From an archaeon (lineage in GTDB: Archaea; Thermoproteota; Nitrososphaeria; Nitrososphaerales; Gagatemarchaeaceae): a stretch of DNA of 12,790 nt. The notes under the pieces were generated by a model. That model was not told where the DNA came from, ran no database searches, and worked only from the letters and a program-made list of their open reading frames with translations. The stretch is from the NCBI GenBank assembly GCA_021822995.1, contig JAKAPN010000005.1, forward strand, positions 1-12,790, in the 5' to 3' direction. Position 1 is the stretch's first letter, and each line of letters begins with the position of its first letter. Shown in pieces: positions 1 through 6,519 of this stretch. Made by a program: the position numbers and the translations under genes.

Positions 1-28
1 GGATAGGAGCGATTTCCAGTCTGGATTA

Positions 29-35
29 TTTATAA
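29..35 (+). promoter_or_regulatory. TATA box of the 61-735 gene
   Basis: TTTATAA is centred about 29 nt before the TTG start at 61. This is the spacing at which an archaeal TATA box places the transcription start at or next to the start codon, so a leaderless or nearly leaderless mRNA is likely. No Shine-Dalgarno motif lies just before the TTG, which agrees with this. Confidence 0.6.
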
Positions 36-60
36 CCAAGACGGAAGCGGCGGCAAAGGT

Positions 61-735
61 TTGCCGAAAAAGGATGAGCGCATAGGAGGCGCGTGCTACG
101 TCGGGCTCAGCTCCCTGCTCGATCTGGGGAGGCTTTCCTGCGCGCTGGAGAGGGCTCCGTTCCCGCTATTCGCGTTCAAGGAAGGAAAGGCCACGAGGAT
201 TGCGGCGCAAGCGGACCTGTTCATGGGGACGCCGATCTTTTACTACTTCGACAACGGAACCGTGGACGAGTTCCTCGCCTACCGGATCACGGGCGAGGGC
301 GAAGAGGTGCAGTTCGTCAACTCGGCGAGCAACGCCTCTTACCTCTACGCTCCGGTGATCATGGTGCACAAGATGCCGAAGCCCCTGGAAGAAAGGGGCG
401 GCTTCAATGACAAGTTCATCGCGGTCGAAGTGGAGAACATCCCCAGCCTGGTAAAGGTGGGAGCGTACAAGACGCTCTTCGAAGAACCTCCGCTACCCCT
501 GTTCGCTTTCAAGGACAGCCACGGATGGGTCCTGGGGACGTTCGCGAGGATCGACGACTATGAGGAGGCTTCGATATTCTTCTACTGCCGACCCGGAGAA
601 GAGCCCTCAGGGTTCCTGAGGTACACGTACGACCGGGTGACCGAGGCGACCTACGTCAAGAGGACCGACGAGCCCGGGTATCACTACATCAAGGTAGTGA
701 AGCTCACGGCCACGCACCCTCTTGTCGATTTCTAG
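61..735 (+). CDS. Hypothetical protein with two copies of one domain
   Basis: This 224-residue soluble protein has no family I recognise, no signal peptide and no membrane segment. It is an internal duplication: residues 18-105 align with 129-216 at an offset of about 111 residues. The shared landmarks are a leading SLL/SLV, then PFPLFAFK (33-40) against PLPLFAFK (144-151), then the aromatic runs IFYYF (59-63) and IFFY (172-175), and a closing VIMVHK/IKVVKL strand. Each copy looks like a small mixed alpha/beta unit, so the protein may act as a built-in pseudo-dimer. The start is TTG, chosen because a TATA box lies at leaderless spacing and no other in-frame start precedes the first repeat. 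It stands alone as a transcription unit and converges on the Nudix gene, sharing a CTAG stop. Function is unknown; the coding call itself is well supported by the repeat conservation. Confidence 0.85.
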   Translation: MPKKDERIGGACYVGLSSLLDLGRLSCALERAPFPLFAFKEGKATRIAAQADLFMGTPIFYYFDNGTVDEFLAYRITGEGEEVQFVNSASNASYLYAPVIMVHKMPKPLEERGGFNDKFIAVEVENIPSLVKVGAYKTLFEEPPLPLFAFKDSHGWVLGTFARIDDYEEASIFFYCRPGEEPSGFLRYTYDRVTEATYVKRTDEPGYHYIKVVKLTATHPLVDF

Positions 736-1145
736 GCAGAAGCCAGGATGAAGCGCTCGGCCTCGCCCATCGTGACCCTCGAGTTCTCATAGGACGCCTT
801 CTTGACCGCCTCGTGATAGGGGAACCATCCGTACCCCTGGTGCTCGAACGAAATCTTCACGGATTCGCTTGCGGTGGACGCGAGCAGGTAAACGACTCGC
901 TTGTGGACGTTCTTCCCGTCCCTCCTGTAGAAGTATTCGATCACCTTCCTGAATCCAGGAAGGAACTTCAGGTCCATCAGCCCCGTCTCCTCGGCGACCT
1001 CCCTCAGCGCTGTTTCCTTCTCGCTCTCTCCCTTTTCGACTCCGCCCTTCGGGAAGTCCCAGCGGCCCGCGTTCTGCAGAAGGAGGTACATCCTCCCCGA
1101 CGGGGAGTCTCTGAAGACCACCGCGCCCGCGGAGCGCTCTTCCAT
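732..1145 (-). CDS. Nudix hydrolase, Ap4A hydrolase-like
   Basis: Predicted bis(5'-nucleosyl)-tetraphosphatase of the NUDT2-like branch of the Nudix family. Such enzymes split Ap4A and related dinucleoside polyphosphates made as by-products by aminoacyl-tRNA synthetases. A complete Nudix box runs from G34 to L56 (GX5EX7REVAEETGL), with the catalytic REXXEE helix intact. The preceding WDFPKG and the later EHQGYGW (101-107) resemble the Ap4A-hydrolase subgroup. The length of 137 residues is normal for a single-domain Nudix protein. The frame stays open upstream to 1238, but I chose the ATG at 1145: a TATA-like element sits 27 nt before it, and the added N-terminus would be non-conserved. The gene is divergent from the PadR regulator. 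The family is secure; the exact substrate is inferred. Confidence 0.88.
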   Translation of the reverse strand: MEERSAGAVVFRDSPSGRMYLLLQNAGRWDFPKGGVEKGESEKETALREVAEETGLMDLKFLPGFRKVIEYFYRRDGKNVHKRVVYLLASTASESVKISFEHQGYGWFPYHEAVKKASYENSRVTMGEAERFILASA

Positions 1146-1166
1146 CCCCCGATGTTTTTCGGGACC

Positions 1167-1177
1167 GATTATTATCG
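1167..1177 (-). promoter_or_regulatory. TATA box of the Nudix gene
   Basis: Read on the minus strand this is CGATAATAATC, centred 27 nt before the ATG at 1145. That is the spacing expected for a leaderless archaeal transcript, and it supports the shorter Nudix start over the upstream extension. Confidence 0.5.
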
Positions 1178-1198
1178 TTGACTGGGGCGGGGTCCAAA

Positions 1199-1210
1199 TC
1201 GTTAAAACGA
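1199..1210 (+). promoter_or_regulatory. Putative padR TATA box within a palindrome
   Basis: TCGTTAAAACGA contains the only AT-rich, TATA-like core upstream of the PadR gene, and it is itself an inverted repeat (TCGTT, 2-bp centre, AACGA). A TATA box here would start transcription near 1231, giving padR a leader of roughly 35 nt. The overlap of core promoter and palindrome is what an autorepression operator would look like, but no binding evidence exists. Confidence 0.4.
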
Positions 1211-1253
1211 CCACGGCGTCCCTCGCTCGATCGGACAATGGTCAAGACAGTGC

Positions 1254-1267
1254 CGGCGGGCCCGCCG
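1254..1267. repeat. 14-bp perfect GC palindrome at the padR start codon
   Basis: CGGCGGGCCCGCCG is perfectly self-complementary and ends on the first base of the GTG start codon at 1267. As DNA it could be an operator. As RNA, a hairpin could only form with a few unpaired central bases, and it would partly hide the start. No Shine-Dalgarno motif is seen between it and the GTG. Confidence 0.6.
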
Positions 1268-1569
1268 TGCGTTTCGTAGACCGGCTGAAGGAGAAGATCC
1301 AGAAGGAGAACCTCTGGTTCTTCATCCTCGTCCTGCTCTCCCAAGAAGAGCGATACGGCTTCGAGCTCAGGCGGCTCATCAACGAGCGGTTCGGGTTCTG
1401 GAGCGGGACTGTGACAGCGTACAGGGTCCTGTACGACCTCGAGAAGGCAGGGCTCGTGAAGGCCGAGATGAAAGACCGGAGGAAGTACTACAGGATCACA
1501 AAGGAAGGGAAGGCGGAGCTCGAGGGGGCGAAGTCGTTCGTGCAGGGCCTGTTGAAGGAGATTCCCTGA
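1267..1569 (+). CDS. PadR-family transcriptional regulator
   Basis: This 100-residue winged-helix DNA-binding protein of the PadR family is a minimal form that keeps the wHTH and a short C-terminal helix. The first helices (11-40) contain LWFFILVLLSQEERYGFEL, matching the PadR pattern of a hydrophobic helix followed by (Y/H)GYE-like residues. The recognition region (44-63) reads WSGTVTAYRVLYDLEKAGLV, followed by the wing KDRRKYYRIT (69-78) and a closing TKEGKAEL. GTG at 1267 is the only possible start upstream of the conserved helix in this frame. No ligand-binding domain is present, so the effector cannot be guessed. It lies 55 bp ahead of ino1 on the same strand, and palindromes flank both promoters, suggesting autoregulation and possibly control of ino1. 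Family confident, targets inferred. Confidence 0.9.
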   Translation: MRFVDRLKEKIQKENLWFFILVLLSQEERYGFELRRLINERFGFWSGTVTAYRVLYDLEKAGLVKAEMKDRRKYYRITKEGKAELEGAKSFVQGLLKEIP

Positions 1570-1571
1570 AG

Positions 1572-1587
1572 TTTTACAACGGTAAAA
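1572..1587. promoter_or_regulatory. Inverted repeat and TATA-like element upstream of ino1
   Basis: TTTTAC-AACG-GTAAAA is a 6-bp-arm inverted repeat starting 2 bp after the PadR stop codon. Its right half runs into GTAAAATAG, a TATA-like sequence about 40 nt before the ino1 ATG. It is a candidate operator overlapping the ino1 promoter; its T-run could also help to end padR transcription. Confidence 0.4.
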
Positions 1588-1624
1588 TAGGAGTGGGCGG
1601 CACCCCGGGGAGAGGGAATCTGAA

Positions 1625-2689
1625 ATGGCCAAGAAAGTGAAAGTCGCCATCGCGGGGGTAGGCAACTGTGCTTCAGCGCTCGTACAGGGCCTCCACTACT
1701 ACTCAAAGAAGGGGCCCGACGAGGGCCTGACTTACTGGGACATCGGAGGGTACACCCCCAAGGACGTCCAGATCGTGGCCGCCTTTGACGTCAACTCGAT
1801 GAAAGTGGGAAAGGATCTGTCCAAGGCGATATTCCAGCCTCCGAACAACACCGTGAAGATCACTGACGTCCCCGAAATGGGGGTCAAAGTGAAGAAGGGC
1901 CCCCTGCACGACGGGATAGGCAAGTATCTGAAGGACGTCGTCCCCGTTTCAGCCCAGCCCGACCATGATGTCGTGCAGGAGATCAAGGACACTGGCGCTG
2001 ACATGCTCGTGAACTACCTACCGGTTGGGAGCACCATGGCTACGGCCGCCTATGCGGAGTCGGCGCTGAAAGCCGGCGTCGCTTTCGTAAACGCGATCCC
2101 GGTCTTCATCGCATCAGATGGAAAATGGGCTGCCAAATTCACAGAGGCTGGACTCCCTGTCGCCGGCGACGACGTCATGAGCCAGGTGGGTGCCACGGTC
2201 CTCCACAAGACGCTTGTGAAGATGGCGATAGACAGGGGGGTGAAGGTCGACGAGACCTACCAGCTGAACATAGGCGGAGACACGGACTTCCTGAACATGC
2301 TCGAGGAGACCCGGCTTAAGGACAAGAGGGAGAGCAAGACGAGCGCTGTCAGGGCGATGTCCCCTTACGAGGTCCCCACCAGGATCGGGCCGAGCGACTA
2401 CGTGCCGTTTCTGGACAACGACAAAGTGTGCTACATCTGGCTGAAGGGGCGTTATTTCGGAGGGAGCGTGGTCAAGATCGATGTGAAGCTCCACGTGGTC
2501 GACGCATATGACAGCGGCGGCGTGATGGTCGACGCGATCCGTGGGACCAAGGCTGCGCTCGACAGAGGGATAGCCGGCCAGCTGGAGAGCCTTTCCGCCT
2601 TCTGCTTCAAGCACCCACCCGTCCAGATGCCCTATCAAGCGGCCAAGGCCGCCTTTGAGGAATTTACTTCGGGGAAGCGGGGACGCTAG
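1625..2689 (+). CDS. ino1: Inositol-3-phosphate synthase
   Basis: Converts D-glucose 6-phosphate to 1D-myo-inositol 3-phosphate (EC 5.5.1.4) in an NAD-dependent oxidation, aldol-like cyclisation and reduction in the cytoplasm. In archaea the product feeds inositol-headgroup ether phospholipids. The Rossmann nucleotide motif is at 11-21 (GVGNCASALVQ), followed by NYLPVGS (130-136), GDDVMSQVGAT (181-191), NIGGDTDFLNMLE (215-227), the lysine-rich KDKRESKTSAV (232-242), GPSDYVPFLDN (255-265) and a C-terminal PPVQMP. The length of 354 residues fits the short actinobacterial/archaeal class. Lysines of the active-site segment around 232-238 are present. Position 185 is Met where, from memory, homologues such as the mycobacterial enzyme have Lys (GDDIKSQ). 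The ATG follows a GGGGAGAGGG purine run. The 3' end overlaps the convergent surface-protein gene by 26 bp. Confidence 0.95.
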   Translation: MAKKVKVAIAGVGNCASALVQGLHYYSKKGPDEGLTYWDIGGYTPKDVQIVAAFDVNSMKVGKDLSKAIFQPPNNTVKITDVPEMGVKVKKGPLHDGIGKYLKDVVPVSAQPDHDVVQEIKDTGADMLVNYLPVGSTMATAAYAESALKAGVAFVNAIPVFIASDGKWAAKFTEAGLPVAGDDVMSQVGATVLHKTLVKMAIDRGVKVDETYQLNIGGDTDFLNMLEETRLKDKRESKTSAVRAMSPYEVPTRIGPSDYVPFLDNDKVCYIWLKGRYFGGSVVKIDVKLHVVDAYDSGGVMVDAIRGTKAALDRGIAGQLESLSAFCFKHPPVQMPYQAAKAAFEEFTSGKRGR

Positions 2690-5387
2690 CGGCCAACCTT
2701 CTCATGTAGAAGGCGACCCCCAGCATAACCAAAAGGATGAAGGCCGTGGGGATCAGATACCTGGTGAGCACGTTCTCGGCGATCGCTATGCCTGAGGAAG
2801 CCGGGACTACCCCGTTAACAGCGGTCCCCGAGTAGCTGAAGGTGAGCTTCGCCCCGGAGAAGGGGATGGTTATGCCCGAGCCGGCGACCGCGCTCGCGGT
2901 TGCCGTGACGTTGGCTCCGGGCCCCAGGACACCGTCTGAGACTGTCAGGGTCCTTGACGTGATCTGGGCGTTCTGCAGCCCGCTCAGGGTGACGCCCGCC
3001 GGGAGGGGCAGAGTGAAGAGGACGCTGCTGACCGACACCCCCGAGGGGTTGTTGATCTCGACGGTGATCGTGAAGCTCTTCCCTTCTATTGGAGTCGCTG
3101 GGCTGGTGACTATGGAGGCGACAAGCGGCTGGTAGACCTGGACTCTGGACGTCGTCCCCTGGAGGCTGAAAGACGTCCCGCCGAAGTAGAAGGTAGCTGT
3201 CACGGGCGTAGCCGAGAGGTTGCCGTATGACTGGGACATGGCCACAGGGTAGGTGACCGAAATGTTCTCGCCTGGAGCCAGGGTCGCTGCCGTCTGAGTA
3301 AGGGACGCCGTCGAAGTGAGGCTGTCGAAGGAGTCGGCGGTCGACGTCAGCGTCACGTTATAGAACGGGAGCCGCCCGGAGTCGACGGCAGTTGCCGTGA
3401 CGTTGGAGCCCATCCCTTCGAAAAGCTGGGAGGGAGAGAAAGCCTTCGTGAGAGAGATCCCCGCCGGGATTGACACCGAGTTTGACTGACCCGTGAAGTT
3501 CCCTCCGGGAGTGACGCCACTGAAGGTTAGCGGAGGGAGGATGTAGTTCGCCGGAGCGGTGAGGTTGTACGTCATGAATGTGCGCAAAGCAGAGGACTGG
3601 TTGATCACCGGGTACGAGATGGTGAGGACGCCTCCGGAGCACGAGATGCCGGTGCCGCTCGTCAGGCCGCACCCGAGCCCAGCGGGAAGGGCAGCAACCG
3701 CCGTGAAGCTGGTGACGTTAGCCAGCCCCTGGTTCAAGGTCGTGAATGCGAGGGTCACGTTGGTGATGGTCGCCGAAGTCTGCGAGATGCCCGCAGCCAC
3801 GGCAAGGGCCGGGAAACCGGTGACCATCGAGACGTGGGAGAACACGTCGGACACCACGTTGGTCGTGGCCTGTAGGTTGGTCCCGTTCGGGTCCTGATAG
3901 GTCACCGCGTAAGACCTCGTTATGTTGACGTTGGACAGTCCGGTGGCGGACTGGACCACTGATACAGTCGCACTCCCGCCGGAAGTGCTGCCGGTCTTGG
4001 CGGCGAGCCCCGATATCGGGGTCCCCGCAACTACTACCGAAGACGCGGGGAGGGTCCCTACGTTGAACACGTTGACTTCCATCGTCTGCGAGGCTCCCAC
4101 TGGCTTGCCGAGACTCCCGGAGGGGGCCAGTGTCGCATAGACGACCGGCTCGTCTATCCCCTGAGAGAGTGTGATCGGATTGAGTAAGGCGGTCGCGTTC
4201 ATCGTCTTCCCGTCAGTCTGGTACTGGTACCGGACCACGGACGCGGGGATGGTCAGGGGCCCGGTGGCAGACCCGGTGTACTGGAGCCTGTAGACGGGGG
4301 TCGTGCTCGCTCCGGCGACGAGCGATATCGAAGAGACGTTGTCGTTCCCGCCCAGGAACGTAAAGCTGCCTGTGCCGTTCCACCAGCTGTCGGCGTATGT
4401 GATGTTGGATATGACGTCGGTGGGCGAGAGGTTTGTGAACGTCAAGGTTACCGCGATGTCGGTGCCCGCCCTCAGGACCCCGACGTCTACGGCCCTGGTC
4501 GCGAGGAGGGGTGCGGACTGCTCAACAACCGTGGCGTTGACGCCGCTGATGCTCTTCCCCGGCGCGAGCGTCAGCCGGTATGACCCGGAGAACGTCGCGG
4601 AATTGCTGGTCACTGTCGCCAGGTCGGAAGACATGATGACGCCATCAAGCGTGGTTATTTTGACAACGGATGAGGAGCTGCTGTTCGAGGCTGTGAGGGA
4701 CGTTGCAGAGCCTCCGAAGTAGCTGAGGACTGTCGGCGCGCCGGAACTGCTCAGGGCTGAATAAGCGATCGACCCAACCACAAGGCTGTGCGTGAACCCG
4801 CTCCCCGTGTTGCTGCCTTCGAGCACTACGAAGGGAGACGGCGTGGAGACAAGCCCTGAAGAGCTGATCGCGCTCGCGAACCCGTGCTCGGCGGTCGGGA
4901 GGAACCTCAGTAGCGTCGCCGGGATGACCGTCGAGAACGACACGGGGCTGTAGAACGAAAAGACCCCCGTCCCGTTGGACATCGAGACGAAGTTGGTCAA
5001 CAGGTATGGGTCGACGGCCGCAGCCGCGGCAGCGGCGTCAGCGAACGTGGAGGCTCCGACGGTAAGGAACAGCCCCTGCGACGGCAGGTACGGCACCGGA
5101 AGGAGGTCGTACCCCCGTGGGCCGAAGACCTGGAAGTCGGGCTGCCATCCCGCCGTTGAAACTGCGGTGATGTTGTACCAGCTCAACCCTGGGGTTGACT
5201 CCAGGGCCGAGAGGTGGCTGGAGCCGTTCAGCCCGGTGAACGTAAAGTACCAGAGGGCGTCGGAACCGGCGACGTAGACGTTCAGCTTCTCAGTGTAGGG
5301 AGACTGCGCGTGCGCAAGCTGCACTGGGACCGAAGACAGGAGCAAGAGGGCGAGGACAGAAACAGCCAGCAGCTTGGAATGCTTCAA
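2664..5387 (-). CDS. Large secreted, membrane-anchored surface glycoprotein
   Basis: This 907-residue cell-surface protein is of S-layer or CARDB/DUF11-like style; its exact function is unknown. A signal peptide covers residues 1-27 (basic start, LALLLL core, AHA before Q28). A long Ser/Thr/Gly/Val-rich exterior follows, built of repeated beta-sandwich-like segments with recurring LAPG, VTLTFTN and GVTLSG phrases. A single transmembrane helix (about 875-894) precedes a short RRLAAS cytoplasmic tail. I count about 22 N-X-S/T sequons, so heavy N-glycosylation is likely. The only two cysteines lie ten positions apart in GLGCGLTSGTGISCSGG and probably form a disulfide loop. Residues near 120 include seven consecutive alanines. 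The start is TTG, chosen because the signal peptide begins there, AGGAG precedes it, and a TATA box lies 34 nt upstream. It is monocistronic and convergent with ino1. Confidence 0.88.
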   Translation of the reverse strand: MKHSKLLAVSVLALLLLSSVPVQLAHAQSPYTEKLNVYVAGSDALWYFTFTGLNGSSHLSALESTPGLSWYNITAVSTAGWQPDFQVFGPRGYDLLPVPYLPSQGLFLTVGASTFADAAAAAAAVDPYLLTNFVSMSNGTGVFSFYSPVSFSTVIPATLLRFLPTAEHGFASAISSSGLVSTPSPFVVLEGSNTGSGFTHSLVVGSIAYSALSSSGAPTVLSYFGGSATSLTASNSSSSSVVKITTLDGVIMSSDLATVTSNSATFSGSYRLTLAPGKSISGVNATVVEQSAPLLATRAVDVGVLRAGTDIAVTLTFTNLSPTDVISNITYADSWWNGTGSFTFLGGNDNVSSISLVAGASTTPVYRLQYTGSATGPLTIPASVVRYQYQTDGKTMNATALLNPITLSQGIDEPVVYATLAPSGSLGKPVGASQTMEVNVFNVGTLPASSVVVAGTPISGLAAKTGSTSGGSATVSVVQSATGLSNVNITRSYAVTYQDPNGTNLQATTNVVSDVFSHVSMVTGFPALAVAAGISQTSATITNVTLAFTTLNQGLANVTSFTAVAALPAGLGCGLTSGTGISCSGGVLTISYPVINQSSALRTFMTYNLTAPANYILPPLTFSGVTPGGNFTGQSNSVSIPAGISLTKAFSPSQLFEGMGSNVTATAVDSGRLPFYNVTLTSTADSFDSLTSTASLTQTAATLAPGENISVTYPVAMSQSYGNLSATPVTATFYFGGTSFSLQGTTSRVQVYQPLVASIVTSPATPIEGKSFTITVEINNPSGVSVSSVLFTLPLPAGVTLSGLQNAQITSRTLTVSDGVLGPGANVTATASAVAGSGITIPFSGAKLTFSYSGTAVNGVVPASSGIAIAENVLTRYLIPTAFILLVMLGVAFYMRRLAASVPASPK

Positions 5388-5393
5388 GCGAGT

Positions 5394-5398
5394 CTCCT
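5394..5398 (-). promoter_or_regulatory. Shine-Dalgarno for the surface protein
   Basis: On the minus strand AGGAG lies 6 nt before the TTG start at 5387. It supports this unusual start codon and is among the few plausible Shine-Dalgarno motifs in the window. Confidence 0.45.
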
Positions 5399-5414
5399 GA
5401 AGGCGCTCGATTCA

Positions 5415-5425
5415 GGATATAAAAG
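5415..5425 (-). promoter_or_regulatory. TATA box of the surface protein gene
   Basis: Read on the minus strand this is CTTTTATATCC, a near-consensus archaeal TATA box centred about 34 nt before the TTG start. It lies only 11-21 bp beyond the radA stop codon, so its T-run may also serve as the radA transcription end. Confidence 0.65.
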
Positions 5426-5435
5426 TGGTTGGATT

Positions 5436-6482
5436 CTACTTCTTTCTGATACTCTCTTCCGAAGGGTCGTCGACGCCCTTGTCGTCAAGAAAGAAGACCG
5501 CGTCCCGCTCAGGGTGGTACGGGCTGTCGACCATCCTCGCAATGCGGTTCTTGGCTGCCTTCCTCAGATAGATTCTGTAGGTGCTCGTGTGCGCGACCAC
5601 GTGGCCGCCTGTCGGCCTCGTGGGGTCGCCGAAGAAGGAGTCGGGCGCGGCCTGAACTTGGTTCGTGACCACCACCGCTATGTTGTAGATCTCTGCCGTC
5701 CTAAGCAGCTGGTGCATGAACCGGTTCAGGCGCTGCTGCCTCTCAGACAATGTTCCCCTTCCGAGGAACTCGGCCCTGTAATGGGCGACCGCGCTGTCGA
5801 GTATTACCAGTTTCACCTTGTTGGGCTCGATGATCCGCCCCAGGTCTTTGACGATGAGCTCCTGGTGGGCGCTGTTGTAAGCCCTGGCGACGGTGATGCG
5901 GGAGAGCACCTTCTCAGTGTCCATGTCCCTTGCCTCGGCTATCTCCGCTATCCTTTCGGGCCTGAAGGTCCCTTCGGTGTCCACATAGATGCAACCTGCG
6001 TCCAACCCGCCCTCCCCCTTCGGCGCCTGCACCATCACGCTCAGCGTGTGGCAGACCTGGCTCTTCCCGCTGCCGAATTCGCCGTAGAACTCGGTCATGG
6101 CCCAGGTCTCGATCCCGCCTCCGAGCAGGTCGTCTAGGTTCTTCGAACCGGTGGAGATCCGGTCGATGGCCTTCCTCTTCACGAGAAGGTCGGCCGCGTT
6201 GATGAAGTCGGGCTCGAGGCGGTTCAACTCTACCAGTTTCTTCCTGGCCTTGTTGTTCAGCTCTACCGCCTTCGAAACGTCGATGTCCACGGCGTCTGCG
6301 ATGTCCATCGGCCCTGATGTGGCGAGGTCGAGGATCGTCTCGATGCCCGCGTCCTTCAGCTTCTGCTTCGTTGCGGGCCCAACGCCCGGGAGGGTGTCGA
6401 GCTCGAGCTCTTTATCCGCCCCAGTCGTTTCTTTTACCGCTTCTTCTGGTTCCTCCTTCTTCTCCACTTTCGTTCCTGCCAA
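5436..6482 (-). CDS. radA: DNA repair and recombination protein RadA
   Basis: Archaeal RecA/Rad51-family recombinase that forms ATP-dependent filaments on single-stranded DNA for homologous strand exchange. Residues 1-25 are a charged tail, and 28-88 are the helix-hairpin-helix N-terminal domain (LPGVGPATKQKL). The filament-forming FxxA motif is FINA at 93-96. Walker A is GEFGSGKS (134-141) and Walker B is LVILDS (225-230). The L1/L2 DNA-binding region includes LGRGTLSERQQRL (240-252) and FFGDPTRPTGGHVVAHTS (283-300). The length of 348 residues is typical. The start is TTG: the TATA box is exactly 27 nt upstream, giving a leaderless mRNA, and the next Met would delete the HhH domain. It follows asnS by 37 bp but has its own promoter in that gap. 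Identity is secure. Confidence 0.97.
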   Translation of the reverse strand: MAGTKVEKKEEPEEAVKETTGADKELELDTLPGVGPATKQKLKDAGIETILDLATSGPMDIADAVDIDVSKAVELNNKARKKLVELNRLEPDFINAADLLVKRKAIDRISTGSKNLDDLLGGGIETWAMTEFYGEFGSGKSQVCHTLSVMVQAPKGEGGLDAGCIYVDTEGTFRPERIAEIAEARDMDTEKVLSRITVARAYNSAHQELIVKDLGRIIEPNKVKLVILDSAVAHYRAEFLGRGTLSERQQRLNRFMHQLLRTAEIYNIAVVVTNQVQAAPDSFFGDPTRPTGGHVVAHTSTYRIYLRKAAKNRIARMVDSPYHPERDAVFFLDDKGVDDPSEESIRKK

Positions 6483-6505
6483 CTTTATCCGCGAACGGTT
6501 TCAGG

Positions 6506-6512
6506 TAGATAA
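6506..6512 (-). promoter_or_regulatory. TATA box of radA
   Basis: On the minus strand the sequence GCTTATCTACC contains TTATCTA, centred 27 nt before the TTG start at 6482. It lies in the 37-bp gap after asnS and indicates that radA can be transcribed independently and leaderless. Confidence 0.55.
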
Positions 6513-6519
6513 GCCTGAC

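Noticed and set aside
1146..1238. N-terminal extension of the Nudix protein to a start at 1238
   Set aside because: The added 31 residues are not Nudix-like and would overlap both divergent promoters. The ATG at 1145 has a TATA box at leaderless spacing.
787..1665. A 292-codon minus-strand frame across the Nudix, PadR and ino1 starts
   Set aside because: It covers three supported genes in other frames, has a low-complexity P/E/R-rich translation and no family resemblance.
5020..5050. Alanine-codon run in the surface protein, considered as a DNA repeat
   Set aside because: It is a short in-frame poly-alanine stretch made of mixed GCN codons, not a repeat array or CRISPR-like structure.
5214..6137. 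A 307-codon open frame on the plus strand across the surface protein start and radA
   Set aside because: It spans two unrelated real genes on the other strand, shows no domain, and would have to cross the surface-protein promoter.
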